Assembly: GCF_001417955.2 (NCBI RefSeq)
Contig: NZ_LKTM01000101.1
Span: forward strand, 20,056 to 84,055
Reading direction: 5' to 3'
Origin: Mycobacterium gordonae
GTDB lineage: Bacteria; Actinomycetota; Actinomycetes; Mycobacteriales; Mycobacteriaceae
DNA: 64,000 bases
The notes below the pieces were generated by a model that searched no databases, was not told the DNA's origin, and was given only the letters and a program-made list of their open reading frames with translations. The position numbers and the translations under genes are program-made. How positions within the stretch are numbered: position 1 is the stretch's first letter; the number at the start of each line of letters is the position of its first letter. This document shows positions 20,919-32,229 of the stretch, one piece after another.

Positions 20919-23030
20919 GTGGTAGCGACCGTCACCGATGAACAGTTCGCGGCACGCGAGCTGGTGCGCGACTGGGCCCGCACTGCAGCGTCGGGGGAGA
21001 CCGCGAGCCTGGCCGTCCGCGCCGTGGAGCAGGGCGACCCCGACGCCTGGCGGCCGGTCTTCGCCGGCCTGGCTGACCTGGGGCTGTTCGGTGTCGCGGT
21101 CTCCGAGGACGACGGCGGGGCCGGCGGGAGTATCTCCGACCTGTGCGCCATGGTCGAGGAGGCCGCCAAGGCATTGGTGCCGGGACCGGTCGCCACGACC
21201 GCGCTGGCCACCCTCGTCGTCACCGATCCTGAGCTGTTGGGCGCGCTGATGGCCGGTGAGCGCTTTGCCGGGTTGGCGCTCGAGGGGGACGTGCAGCTTG
21301 ACGGCGGGACGGTGTCCGGCTCGGTTCCCTGGGCGCTGGGCGCCGTGGCGGGCGGGATCTTGCTGCTGCCTGCCGGCGACTCGTGGGTGCTCATCGACCT
21401 GGACGCCGACGGGGTGGCATTGGAACCGTTGGAGGCCGCAGACTTCTCCCGGCCACTGGCGCGGGTGGAGCTGACGTCGGTGGCAGTCACCGTCCTGGAG
21501 GCTCCCGCTCTGCGGGATCTCGCTGCGACCGTGCTGGCCGCCGAGACCGCCGGTATCACCCGCTACGCGCTGGAAACCGCGGTCGCCTATGCCAAGGTGC
21601 GCGAGCAGTTCGGCAAGCCGATCGGCAGCTTCCAGGCGATCAAGCACATCTGCGCGGAGATGCTGTGCCGTGCCGAGCAGGCCGAGGTGGCCGCCAGTGA
21701 TGCAGCCAGGGCGGCGTCCGACTCGGACTCCCAGCAGTTCGCCATCGCCGCGGCGGCGGCCGCGAGCATCGGCATCGCCGCGGCAAAGGCCAACGTCAGG
21801 GACTGCATCCAGGTACTCGGCGGAATCGGCTGCACCTGGGAGCACGACGCGCATCTCTACCTGCGCCGCGCCCACAGCATCGGCCGCTTTCTGGGCGGAC
21901 TCGAGCACTGGTTGCGCCGGGTCGCCGCACTGACCCAGGACGGGGTGCGGCGCAAGCTGTCCATCGACCTGACGGAAGTCGAAGGACAACGCGCGGAGAT
22001 CGCCGCGGCCGTCGCTGAGGTGGCCGCGCTGCCGGCCGAGAAACGACAGGTGGCGTTAGCGGAGGCGGGGCTGCAGGCACCGCACTGGCCAGCGCCGTAC
22101 GGTCGTGGCGCGGGACCGGCCGAGCAGTTGTTGATCGACGAGGAGATGGCTGCGGCCGGCGTCGAGCGGCCGGACCTGGTGATCGGCTGGTGGGCGGCGC
22201 CGACCATCCTCGAGCACGGCACGCCGGAGCAGATCGAACGTTTCGTGCCCGCCACCCTGCGTGGTGACTTCCTGTGGTGCCAGCTCTTCTCCGAGCCGGG
22301 CGCCGGTTCGGACCTGGCGTCCCTGCGCACCAAGGCCGTCCGCGGGGACGGTGGCTGGCTGCTCACCGGGCAGAAGGTGTGGACGTCCGCCGCGCAGAAG
22401 GCCGCGTGGGGGGTGTGCCTGGCCCGGACGGACCCGGACGTCCCGAAACACAAAGGCATCACCTACTTCCTGGTCGACATGAAAGCGCCGGGCATCGAGA
22501 TCCGGCCGCTGCGGGAAATCACCGGCGACTCGCTGTTCAACGAGGTCTTCCTGGACAACGTGTTCGTTCCCGACGAGATGGTGGTCGGTTCGGTCAACGA
22601 CGGCTGGAAGCTGGCCCGGACCACGCTGGCGAACGAGCGGATCGCGATGGCCACCGGAACCGCGCTGGGCAATCCCATGGAAGAGCTGCTGCGGGTGCTG
22701 GCTTCGATGGATCTCGATGCGGCGCAACAGGACCGGCTGGCCAGGCTGATCCTGCTGGCGCAGGCCGGGGCGCTGCTGGACCAGCGCATCGCCCAGTTGG
22801 CGGTCGGGGGTAAGGACCCCGGCGCGCAGTCCAGCGTGCGGAAGTTGATCGGCGTGCGCTACCGGCAGGAGCTCGCCGAATTCACCATGGACGTGTCCGA
22901 CGGCGGCGGGCTGGTGCGCAACCGCGCGGTGTTCGACTTCCTCAACACCCGCTGCCTGACCATCGCCGGTGGCACCGAGCAGATCCTGCTCACGGTGGCC
23001 GCCGAGCGGTTGCTGGGGTTGCCTCGCTAG
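20919..23030 (+). CDS. fadE34: Acyl-CoA dehydrogenase FadE34 (fused alpha-beta, cholesterol side chain)
   Basis: A 703-residue protein made of two acyl-CoA dehydrogenase units in tandem. The first half (about 1-335) ends in an ACAD C-terminal segment (YAKVREQFGKPIGSFQAIKH). The second half (about 350-703) is complete, with FSEPGAGSDLASLRT and GGTEQILLTVAAERLLGLPR. In M. tuberculosis FadE34 (Rv3573c, ChsE3) oxidises the 3-oxo-chol-4-en-24-oyl-CoA side chain. The start is GTG 20919. A KstR box lies just upstream. Confidence 0.95.
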   Translation: MVATVTDEQFAARELVRDWARTAASGETASLAVRAVEQGDPDAWRPVFAGLADLGLFGVAVSEDDGGAGGSISDLCAMVEEAAKALVPGPVATTALATLVVTDPELLGALMAGERFAGLALEGDVQLDGGTVSGSVPWALGAVAGGILLLPAGDSWVLIDLDADGVALEPLEAADFSRPLARVELTSVAVTVLEAPALRDLAATVLAAETAGITRYALETAVAYAKVREQFGKPIGSFQAIKHICAEMLCRAEQAEVAASDAARAASDSDSQQFAIAAAAAASIGIAAAKANVRDCIQVLGGIGCTWEHDAHLYLRRAHSIGRFLGGLEHWLRRVAALTQDGVRRKLSIDLTEVEGQRAEIAAAVAEVAALPAEKRQVALAEAGLQAPHWPAPYGRGAGPAEQLLIDEEMAAAGVERPDLVIGWWAAPTILEHGTPEQIERFVPATLRGDFLWCQLFSEPGAGSDLASLRTKAVRGDGGWLLTGQKVWTSAAQKAAWGVCLARTDPDVPKHKGITYFLVDMKAPGIEIRPLREITGDSLFNEVFLDNVFVPDEMVVGSVNDGWKLARTTLANERIAMATGTALGNPMEELLRVLASMDLDAAQQDRLARLILLAQAGALLDQRIAQLAVGGKDPGAQSSVRKLIGVRYRQELAEFTMDVSDGGGLVRNRAVFDFLNTRCLTIAGGTEQILLTVAAERLLGLPR

Positions 23031-23045
23031 ATCGGGGCTTCACCG

Positions 23046-23103
23046 CGAGATTGCCGCTATGGCGGTAGTTCGGGGTCCAGTCACAGCCGTGACGGCAATC
23101 TCG
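23046..23103. terminator. Inverted repeat after fadE34
   Basis: CGAGATTGCCG (23046-23056) and CGGCAATCTCG (23093-23103) are perfect 11-bp arms around a 36-base loop, between the convergent ends of fadE34 and the Rv3572-like gene. The position suggests a bidirectional terminator, although the loop is large. Confidence 0.5.
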
Positions 23104-23108
23104 GCGAA

Positions 23109-23639
23109 TCAAGCGAAGTTCGTCTGCGCGCATGTGCTCGGCGAGGTGAGGTTGACGCCCGAGTAGACCACCTGCATGTGGGTGCACACGAACACCATCA
23201 CGTTGGTCATCGGCTGGCCGGTCGCCCAGCTCGTCGAGTCGATGACGCCGGTGGTCTGGTACTTGTCCGGCGGTCCCTCACCGAAGTAGACGGTGGTAAT
23301 GACATCGCCCCCACCGGTTTTCATCACCCGCTCGAACTGGCTGGTCGCATGGGCGTCCAGGTAGGCCACCCGGCTGTTGGAGCGAATCTCGGTGGTCTGC
23401 CGCGCCCACAGCCCCGGCGGGAAACCCGCCGGCCCGTCGGGCGTCATCAGGTTCGCACCCGCGACGAAGTCGCAGCTGCCGTTGCCGTGGCAGTCGACGA
23501 AGCTGTGCGTCTGAATCTGGGTAGCTTCGTCGACGGGGAAGAGGGTGGTCGCGGTGTTGCTGGCGGCCGAAGCCACCGGAGCAGTCACCAACGCCATCAG
23601 CAGCCCACTCAGCGTCAGACCCGGTAACAGCCGCTTCAT
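23109..23639 (-). CDS. Secreted protein of unknown function (Rv3572-like)
   Basis: A 176-residue protein with an N-terminal signal peptide (MKRLLPGLTLSGLLMALVTA, cleavage expected after ASA near residue 26). The mature part has four cysteines (VDCHGNGSCDF; VCTHMQ; TCAQTNFA at the end) that may form two disulfides. I chose ATG 23639 because GGAAGGGGAGCAGG lies directly before it and the length equals that of Rv3572. It sits between fadE34 and kshB in the sterol region. I recognise no domain. Confidence 0.87.
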   Translation of the reverse strand: MKRLLPGLTLSGLLMALVTAPVASAASNTATTLFPVDEATQIQTHSFVDCHGNGSCDFVAGANLMTPDGPAGFPPGLWARQTTEIRSNSRVAYLDAHATSQFERVMKTGGGDVITTVYFGEGPPDKYQTTGVIDSTSWATGQPMTNVMVFVCTHMQVVYSGVNLTSPSTCAQTNFA

Positions 23640-23685
23640 CCTGCTCCCCTTCCCACCGATCGCCAAGCAGAACTTATCCCCGCGA

Positions 23686-24765
23686 CTACTCGTCGTAGGT
23701 CACTTCTACCGAATCAGATTCCGGGTGAGATTGACAGGCCAGAATTAGCCCGTCGTCGAGGTCCTGCTGTTCGAGCACGTCGTTGACCTCCATGCTCACT
23801 TTGCCGCTGCGCAGGGTGCAGGCACACGCCCCGCAGTGGCCCTCCCGGCACGAGAACGGCGCATCCAGGCCCTGGGCCAGCAGCACGTCGAGCAGCTTGG
23901 CGCTGCGCGGCCAGGACACGGTGTGGGTTTCTCCGTCGAGTTCCACCACCGCGGTGGCCGGCGCCTCGTCGCCGTCGTCCTCGATCTTCACCGCAGCGAA
24001 AGGGTCGGACTCCAGCGACTTGAACACCTCGATGTGCACCTGTTGCGCAGGGACTTTCAGCGCCTCCAGGGCCAGGCGCGCCGCCTCCATGAAGGGCCCG
24101 GGCCCGCAGATGAAGGCCGGGCGGCTGGTGAACGGGGCGGCCAGCGCGGCCAGCGCGGCCGCACTCGGCAGGCCCTGCAGCGATTCCAGCCAGTGCACCA
24201 CCGTGAGCCGGTCGGGGTACTTGGTGGCCAGTTCCCGCAGCGCGTCGCGGAAGATGACCGAGCGGTCGTCGCGGTTGGCGTAGACGAGCGTCACCTGCCC
24301 GCTGCCCTCGGACAGCGCCGATTTGCAGATGGACATGATCGGGGTGATGCCGCTGCCGGCGGCGAGCAGCAGGAAGTCGTCGTCCAGCGTCTTGGGCACA
24401 AAGGTGCCCGAGGGGGCGAGCACGTGGATACGCATGCCCTTGTGGGCGTGCTCGCACAGCCAGTTGGACGCGTAGCCGTCGGCCGTCCGCTTCACCGTCA
24501 CCGTCAGCGAGTCGTCGGTGAACGGGGAGCTGCACAGCGAGTAGCAGCGCGCCACCGAGCCGGTGCGGTCGCTGGGCACCCGCAGCGTCAGGAACTGACC
24601 GGGCGCATAACGCAGCCGCTCGGCCGGGACGGGAGCATCGCTCGGTGCCTCGAACACCAACGACCGCGCGTCGTCGGTTTCGGCGACAACCTCAGCGATC
24701 TGCAGCTCCAGGACATGGTCGCCCAGCGGCTCGTCGGGGGCTTGGTCCAGATCCGCCTCGGTCAA
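23686..24765 (-). CDS. kshB: 3-ketosteroid-9-alpha-hydroxylase reductase KshB
   Basis: A 359-residue reductase that passes electrons from NADH to the oxygenase KshA for 9-alpha-hydroxylation of 3-ketosteroids, which opens ring B. The FAD domain has RCYSLCSSP, the NAD domain LLAAGSGITPIMSI, and the C-terminal plant-type [2Fe-2S] domain SCREGHCGACACTL plus LACQSHPE. I chose TTG 24765, preceded by GAGAGGAAG, giving a length like M. tuberculosis KshB (358). TTG 24789 is the alternative, but the KstR box lies two bases upstream of it. Confidence 0.94.
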   Translation of the reverse strand: MTEADLDQAPDEPLGDHVLELQIAEVVAETDDARSLVFEAPSDAPVPAERLRYAPGQFLTLRVPSDRTGSVARCYSLCSSPFTDDSLTVTVKRTADGYASNWLCEHAHKGMRIHVLAPSGTFVPKTLDDDFLLLAAGSGITPIMSICKSALSEGSGQVTLVYANRDDRSVIFRDALRELATKYPDRLTVVHWLESLQGLPSAAALAALAAPFTSRPAFICGPGPFMEAARLALEALKVPAQQVHIEVFKSLESDPFAAVKIEDDGDEAPATAVVELDGETHTVSWPRSAKLLDVLLAQGLDAPFSCREGHCGACACTLRSGKVSMEVNDVLEQQDLDDGLILACQSHPESDSVEVTYDE

Positions 24766-24790
24766 GGCGCTTCCTCTCTTCGGTATCAAC

Positions 24791-24804
24791 TAGAACATGT
24801 TATA
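24791..24804. promoter_or_regulatory. KstR operator for kshB
   Basis: TAGAACATGTTATA fits TnnAACnnGTTnnA at every fixed position. It lies 25 bp upstream of the chosen kshB start, in the divergent kshB-hsaA interval. Confidence 0.9.
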
Positions 24805-24858
24805 GAAAACCCGATTCGCATCTCTACCAGCCGCAGGAATACCCTGCTCGACACAAAT

Positions 24859-24872
24859 CGGAACGTGTTCTA
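24859..24872. promoter_or_regulatory. KstR operator for hsaACDB
   Basis: CGGAACGTGTTCTA keeps AAC-n2-GTT and the final A of the KstR consensus; only the first T is replaced by C. It lies 40 bp upstream of the hsaA start and gives this divergent interval one box per promoter. Confidence 0.85.
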
Positions 24873-24911
24873 GTCTTTGTGTAAGTCAGCACTCCCAGGA
24901 GGCATACGTCA

Positions 24912-27873
<2,962 letters not shown>

Positions 27874-27882
27874 CCTCGAGGA

Positions 27883-28449
27883 ATGACTGCTGCGCCGATT
27901 GACCCGCGCGCCTTCCGTTCCGTGCTCGGTCAGTTCTGCACCGGAATCACCATCATCACCACCGTGCACGACGACGTGCCGATCGGCTTCGCGTGCCAGT
28001 CGTTCGCCGCGCTGTCGCTGGATCCGCCCCTGGTGTTGTTCTGCCCCACCAAGGTGTCGCGGTCCTGGCAGGCCATCGAGGCCAGCGGCCGGTTCTGCGT
28101 CAACGTGCTGACCGAGTCGCAGCAGCATGTCTCGGCCCGGTTCGGATCCAAAGAGCCCGACAAGTTCGCTGGAATCGACTGGCGCGCATCAGAACTCGGA
28201 TCGCCCATTATCGACGGGTCGCTGGCCTACATCGACTGCACGGTAGCGTCCGTGCACGACGGCGGTGATCACTTCGTCGTTTTCGGCGCTGTCAGCTCGC
28301 TGTCCGAAGTGCCGAAGATCAAGCCGCGCCCGTTGCTGTTCTACCGCGGCTCCTATACCGGAATCGAGCCGGACAAAACGAGGCCGGCGCAGTGGCGGGA
28401 CGACCTGGAGGCGTTTTTGACCACCACCACGGATGACACCTGGCTTTAA
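27883..28449 (+). CDS. hsaB: Flavin reductase HsaB
   Basis: A 188-residue flavin reductase-like protein (FMN-binding split barrel) that supplies reduced flavin to HsaA. Typical segments are PIGFACQSFAALSLDPPLVL, RFCVNVL and the late LLFYRGSYTGI. It is the last gene of hsaACDB here. In M. tuberculosis nat follows directly; here nat is about 15.7 kb away, and a different gene set begins downstream. Confidence 0.95.
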   Translation: MTAAPIDPRAFRSVLGQFCTGITIITTVHDDVPIGFACQSFAALSLDPPLVLFCPTKVSRSWQAIEASGRFCVNVLTESQQHVSARFGSKEPDKFAGIDWRASELGSPIIDGSLAYIDCTVASVHDGGDHFVVFGAVSSLSEVPKIKPRPLLFYRGSYTGIEPDKTRPAQWRDDLEAFLTTTTDDTWL

Positions 28450-28454
28450 ACGGC

Positions 28455-28474
28455 GCCTGTCAATCAGCTTTACA
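28455..28474 (+). promoter_or_regulatory. 20-bp motif shared with the GMC oxidoreductase promoter
   Basis: GCCTGTCAATCAGCTTTACA lies 127 bp upstream of the hypothetical gene at 28602. The complement of 31146-31165, upstream of the GMC gene and in the same orientation relative to it, reads GCCTGTCAA-AGACG-TTTACA. The outer nine and six bases are identical and only the middle five differ. It could be a regulator site or a promoter element. The rest of 28450-28601 shows nothing clear. Confidence 0.5.
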
Positions 28475-28601
28475 CGAGCACCGAATTCGTATTTCTTCGA
28501 CCAATTTGTCTACCTCAAGCGCAATATCTGGCTATTCCAATTCGGGTATGACGGGGTTAACATCTGGGCCATCGTGCTCCGCTCACAGAAAAGGCCACCA
28601 A

Positions 28602-29210
28602 ATGTCAATCGAAGCAACCGAGTCGCGCGTCTCCGAACTACGACAGCGCGAGGCTGCGCAAGAAGCCTGGCAATGGATCGTCGACCTCAAAGAACAGGCG
28701 AAGTCCGACAGTGCGGCCGCCGAGGCCGAACTCGACGCGATTTTCCGTAACGGAACGCCACCGGGAGACCTGGACGGACCGACCGACGGCATCCTGGTGA
28801 TGACCACGACGAATCAGCTCGTCGACGCCGCGGCCCGCTTCGTCACCAGCTTGTGGATGCCGTGGCAGGGCAAGCGATTCGACCTGGCTGCCGGCACCGG
28901 CGACAACCGGATGACCTCCAACGCCAAGCTTCCCTCCAAGTTGCTGTGGCCGCTGTACAAGATGAAGGACGCCGCCGACGGCAAGCTCGCCTTCGACTTC
29001 AAGACCTACCAGGACGCCGGCAAGCTGGACCCCGACGTCCAGGTCATGGTCATCGACTACTCAGACGTCAAGGAGAACCCGTACGTCATCATCCGCAGCA
29101 TCCGCGATGAACTGGTCGAGGTGGTGCCCGGCACGTATCTGGGCAAGATCCTGTTCCGCCTGCCGCGCGACAAATACGAGATGATTGGCTTCTTCGCGCT
29201 GCGCACCTAG
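28602..29210 (+). CDS. Conserved hypothetical protein facing the GMC oxidoreductase
   Basis: A 202-residue protein that I do not recognise. It has no signal peptide or membrane helix. The N-terminal about 40 residues are charged and helical (SELRQREAAQEAWQWIVDLK), and the remainder looks like a mixed alpha/beta or small barrel fold, with LWMPWQGKRFD, KLLWPLYKMKDA and a C-terminal VPGTYLGKILFRL segment. The ATG is at 28602; earlier in-frame starts lack family-like sequence. It converges with the GMC gene over a 13-bp gap and shares an upstream motif with it, which suggests linked expression. Confidence 0.75.
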   Translation: MSIEATESRVSELRQREAAQEAWQWIVDLKEQAKSDSAAAEAELDAIFRNGTPPGDLDGPTDGILVMTTTNQLVDAAARFVTSLWMPWQGKRFDLAAGTGDNRMTSNAKLPSKLLWPLYKMKDAADGKLAFDFKTYQDAGKLDPDVQVMVIDYSDVKENPYVIIRSIRDELVEVVPGTYLGKILFRLPRDKYEMIGFFALRT

Positions 29211-29223
29211 TGCGAGCCTGGCT

Positions 29224-30966
29224 CTAGGCCCGGTCGTCGCCTTCGACGGCCGGGTCGTAACCGGGCAGACCCAGGTCCTCGCGCATCAGTTCGGCGGTCC
29301 GCTCGGCGAACATTGAGATGGTCAGGAACGGGTTGACCCCGATGGCTCGCGGGATCACCGACGCGTCGCACACGTAGAGCCCGTCGTAGGTACCGCCGTC
29401 CGGCCGGAACACCCGTCCGGCATGGTCGACGACACCCGCGTCGACGTTGTCCGCGGTGGTGCACCCACCCATCGGGTGCGCGGTGATCAGGTGCTTGCCC
29501 AGGAACCGCTTGTCCCACCGCGGATTCTTGATGTAGGTCCCGCCGATGGCCTCGACGGCCGGCCGCATGACGGCGTCGACGTCCTTATAGACGAGCTCGG
29601 TGGGCGCCCCGGGCCAGTCGATCTTGACGGTGCCGTTCTTACGCAGCACCAGCTCGCCGTCGGAGTTGTCGTGCACCATGATCAGGAAGCCGAGCGAGTG
29701 GTTCATCGCCCCGTCGGTGTTGAACGTGATGTCGCGGCGCCACCGGTCGAGCTTGGCTTTGCGGTAGTCGCGGTAGCTGGTTGCGGCCAGCCCCATCAGC
29801 CCGAATCGGAAGCTGTCGATCAGCGCGCGAGGCAATGACAGATCCTGCACCGTGAAGCGTTTACGCAGGTCGGACTGGTCCGCGCCGAAGCGCATGGCGG
29901 CGGTGATGCTGGGTCCGCAGGCCAGCAGCGAGCGTGGGGGCCCGTCGGTGGTGGCCCAGGTCTGGGTGTCGGTCTGCATGTCGGTGTTGTAGGCGATGCC
30001 GAAGTTGTCGCCGTTGCCGCTGAAGTTCTTGCCGACGCGGGTGGACAACTGCAACCCGGCCTGACCCGAACGCAACAGGATGCCGTTGGACCCGATGGTT
30101 CCCGCGGACACCACCACGTGCCGGGCGATGACGCTCGTGGTCTTCCCGCTCTTGCCGTCTGTGTGACGGGTGACGACGCGCCACCGGCCGTCGTCCGTTG
30201 GTTCGATGTGTTGTGCCTCGATGCCGGCGAACAGCTCGACGCCGAAGTGCGCGGCCATCGGCAGGTAGTTGGTCATCAGGGTGTTCTTCGACCCGGTGTT
30301 GTCGCCGGTACCGTCACCGCCGTGGTTCGGGCAGCGCCGGCGCTGCACACCATATTTGGTCACCCGGTCCTCGGTGCTGACGGTGAGGTTGAGCAGCTGT
30401 AGCTGGGCTCCGGCGTTCTTGGCGATCTGGGTGAACGCGTCGACCCGCCGCAGCGGCACGTTCTCCGCGTAAGGCACCGCGCCGAGCATGCGCCGGGCCC
30501 GCCCGTAGTACTCGTCGAGCCCGCCGACTCCCTCGCGCGCCTGGTCCACCAACCGTTGAAATTCCTTGGGCCACGACGCGAGGAACACCTCGCGGTCCGG
30601 CACGATCGCCACGTTGAAGTTGATCAGCGAGGTGCCGCCCAGTCCGTTGGCGTGGATGACGTCGATGGTCTTGAAACGTTCGAGTTCGATCAAGCCGAGT
30701 GGGTTGAGCGGTGACCGCAACTCGGCCGCCGCAGCTTTCTCAGTCTCCGGGAACGTCCCGGTCGGATGCTCGGAGCCGCGCTCTAAGACCGCGATGCGCA
30801 GCTTGCCGCCCGCCCGTGCATTCGCGACGCCGAGGCGCGCGGCGGTGATGGCGCCGCCGTAGCCGGAGCCCAGGATCACCACGTCGTACTCGCTGCGAAG
30901 TGCGTCGTGGGGAGTGGCCAAAGAAGCGGCGGTCGGCAAGGCCATTCGGAAGGGCGGTGCCACCAT
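29224..30966 (-). CDS. GMC-family FAD oxidoreductase (sterol/alcohol oxidase-like)
   Basis: A 580-residue flavoprotein. The FAD-binding motif is in VVILGSGYGGAITAARLG, with NGLGGTSLINFNVAI, and the C-terminal GMC segments are HPMGGC and VIPRAIGVNPFLTISMFAER. The layout recalls cholesterol oxidases of the GMC type, but the sequence is not close to M. tuberculosis ChoD as I remember it. The substrate is probably a hydroxylated lipid or sterol. The ATG at 30966 has GGAGG eight bases upstream; the frame runs open to 31245. It is divergent from the mce operon and convergent with the hypothetical gene. Confidence 0.87.
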   Translation of the reverse strand: MVAPPFRMALPTAASLATPHDALRSEYDVVILGSGYGGAITAARLGVANARAGGKLRIAVLERGSEHPTGTFPETEKAAAAELRSPLNPLGLIELERFKTIDVIHANGLGGTSLINFNVAIVPDREVFLASWPKEFQRLVDQAREGVGGLDEYYGRARRMLGAVPYAENVPLRRVDAFTQIAKNAGAQLQLLNLTVSTEDRVTKYGVQRRRCPNHGGDGTGDNTGSKNTLMTNYLPMAAHFGVELFAGIEAQHIEPTDDGRWRVVTRHTDGKSGKTTSVIARHVVVSAGTIGSNGILLRSGQAGLQLSTRVGKNFSGNGDNFGIAYNTDMQTDTQTWATTDGPPRSLLACGPSITAAMRFGADQSDLRKRFTVQDLSLPRALIDSFRFGLMGLAATSYRDYRKAKLDRWRRDITFNTDGAMNHSLGFLIMVHDNSDGELVLRKNGTVKIDWPGAPTELVYKDVDAVMRPAVEAIGGTYIKNPRWDKRFLGKHLITAHPMGGCTTADNVDAGVVDHAGRVFRPDGGTYDGLYVCDASVIPRAIGVNPFLTISMFAERTAELMREDLGLPGYDPAVEGDDRA

Positions 30967-31120
30967 GTCGGCAACCTCCAATGTCGGGAACCGGTAAATG
31001 TAGCGCAGCCTAAACCTGCGACGGCAGCGATACCATGGTTCGCCCGAAATTGGCCGGGAATCTTTTCCACGTTGACTCGACGAGGGTGGATCACGCTTTA
31101 GTGAGACCGCGTAAATCAAC

Positions 31121-31165
31121 TTTACATTTGAACATCGACGCAAAATGTAAACGTCTTTGACAGGC
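31121..31165. promoter_or_regulatory. Inverted repeats and shared motif between GMC gene and mce operon
   Basis: TTTACATTT (31121-31129) and AAATGTAAA (31143-31151) are perfect 9-bp arms with a 13-base spacer. Overlapping this, 31146-31165 on the minus strand is the GCCTGTCAA-n5-TTTACA motif also found at 28455. TGTAAACG (31146) further pairs with CGTTTGCA (31165-31172) with one mismatch. It lies 180 bp upstream of the GMC gene and about 180-220 bp upstream of yrbEA. The whole divergent interval (30967-31344) contains no recognised gene beyond a 19-codon leader ORF. Confidence 0.5.
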
Positions 31166-31238
31166 GTTTGCATTGCGCGGGGGAAATAACGATTGGGACT
31201 CGCTTTAATAATGTGCGGTGTTGTACTGTGCGAAATCA

Positions 31239-31255
31239 CTAACAACGTCAGTTAG
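31239..31255. promoter_or_regulatory. CTAAC-n7-GTTAG dyad upstream of the mce operon
   Basis: Perfect five-base arms, CTAAC (31239-31243) and GTTAG (31251-31255), about 90 bp before yrbEA. It does not fit the KstR consensus because the inner AAC/GTT spacing is four rather than two bases. It may be an operator for another regulator, such as a TetR-type protein. Confidence 0.35.
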
Positions 31256-31288
31256 GCCCAAACCTTCATTCGATCCCGGGGAACCGTC

Positions 31289-31348
31289 ATGCCTTTTTCA
31301 GCTGCCTACCCGGCTGCGGCCGGATCGCGGCAGGACGTGGCACCGTGA
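31289..31348 (+). CDS. Leader mini-ORF before yrbEA (19 codons)
   Basis: ATG 31289 opens MPFSAAYPAAAGSRQDVAP and stops at TGA 31346-31348, which overlaps the yrbEA GTG start as GTGA. A GGGGAA ribosome binding site sits seven bases before the ATG. This looks like a short upstream ORF coupled to the first mce gene. It may only help ribosome loading; no function is claimed. Confidence 0.4.
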   Translation: MPFSAAYPAAAGSRQDVAP

Positions 31349-32229
31349 ATCCGGTGATCGAGGCTCCGGCGCCGACGGTCACATCCGCTGCGCCCGCCGC
31401 ACCCCGCCGTAGTGCTCCGCGGGTCGTCCGCGCGGGGCGCCGGGCGGTGCGGAAGGCTGACGGGTCGCTGCAGACGCTCGGCCGGTTTTTCGAGCTGGCC
31501 GTGCAGTCGGCCGTGTACCTGATCACCGATCTGTTCCGGCTGCGTCACCCGTGGCGGGACACCCTGAACCAGGCGGCGTTCATCGTCAGCGTCACCGCGA
31601 TTCCCGCGCTGCTGATCTCCATTCCGTTCGGCGTCATCGTCGCGGTGCAGGTGGGCAGCGTCATTCAGCAGGTCGGTGCGACATCGATCTCCGGCGCGGC
31701 GGGCGGCCTCGGTGTCATCCGGCAGGCCGCACCGATCGTTGCCGCCCTGCTGCTGGGTGGCGCGGCCGGCGCGGCGGTCACCACCGACCTCGGCGCGCGC
31801 AGCATCCGGGACGAGGTCGATGCGCTGCGGGTGATGGGTATCGACCCGGTGCAGCGTCTGGTCACCCCGCGGCTGGCGGCGATGATCCTGGTAGCGCCGC
31901 TGCTGTGCGTCTTCATCATCTTCATGGGACTGTCGGCCGGCTACGTGATCAATGTGGGTTTCCAGTCCGGCACGCCGGGCAGCTACATCGCATCGTTCGG
32001 ATCTTTCGCCACCACAGCCGATCTCGTCGTTGCGCTGTTGAAGACCTGGCTCTTCGGCGTGATTGTCACGCTGATCTCCTGTCAGCGTGGGCTGGAGGCC
32101 CGGGGTGGTCCGCGCGGGGTGGCTGACGCGGTCAATGCCGCCGTCGTGCTGGGTGTGGTCGCCGTCTTTGTGCTGAACCTGGTGATCACCGAGCTGGTCA
32201 CCACACTCATGCCGACGAAGGTGGGCTGA
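31345..32229 (+). CDS. YrbEA-type Mce permease (MlaE family)
   Basis: A 294-residue inner-membrane permease of the MlaE/YrbE family that partners with an ATPase (MceG, encoded elsewhere) and Mce proteins to import lipids. The N-terminal extension is rich in Pro, Ala and Arg. The permease core includes GVIRQAAPIVAALLLGGAAG, then DLGARSIRDEVDALRVMGID, the EExDAL-like coupling helix. The start is GTG 31345, overlapping a leader ORF. The sequence does not look like YrbE4A of M. tuberculosis, so I do not assign an mce class. Confidence 0.92.
   Translation: MNPVIEAPAPTVTSAAPAAPRRSAPRVVRAGRRAVRKADGSLQTLGRFFELAVQSAVYLITDLFRLRHPWRDTLNQAAFIVSVTAIPALLISIPFGVIVAVQVGSVIQQVGATSISGAAGGLGVIRQAAPIVAALLLGGAAGAAVTTDLGARSIRDEVDALRVMGIDPVQRLVTPRLAAMILVAPLLCVFIIFMGLSAGYVINVGFQSGTPGSYIASFGSFATTADLVVALLKTWLFGVIVTLISCQRGLEARGGPRGVADAVNAAVVLGVVAVFVLNLVITELVTTLMPTKVG

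Noticed and set aside
29224..30966. Calling the GMC gene choD
   Set aside because: The sequence differs widely from remembered M. tuberculosis ChoD; only the superfamily is supported.
31239..31255. KstR box upstream of yrbEA
   Set aside because: The AAC and GTT cores are separated by four bases, not two.
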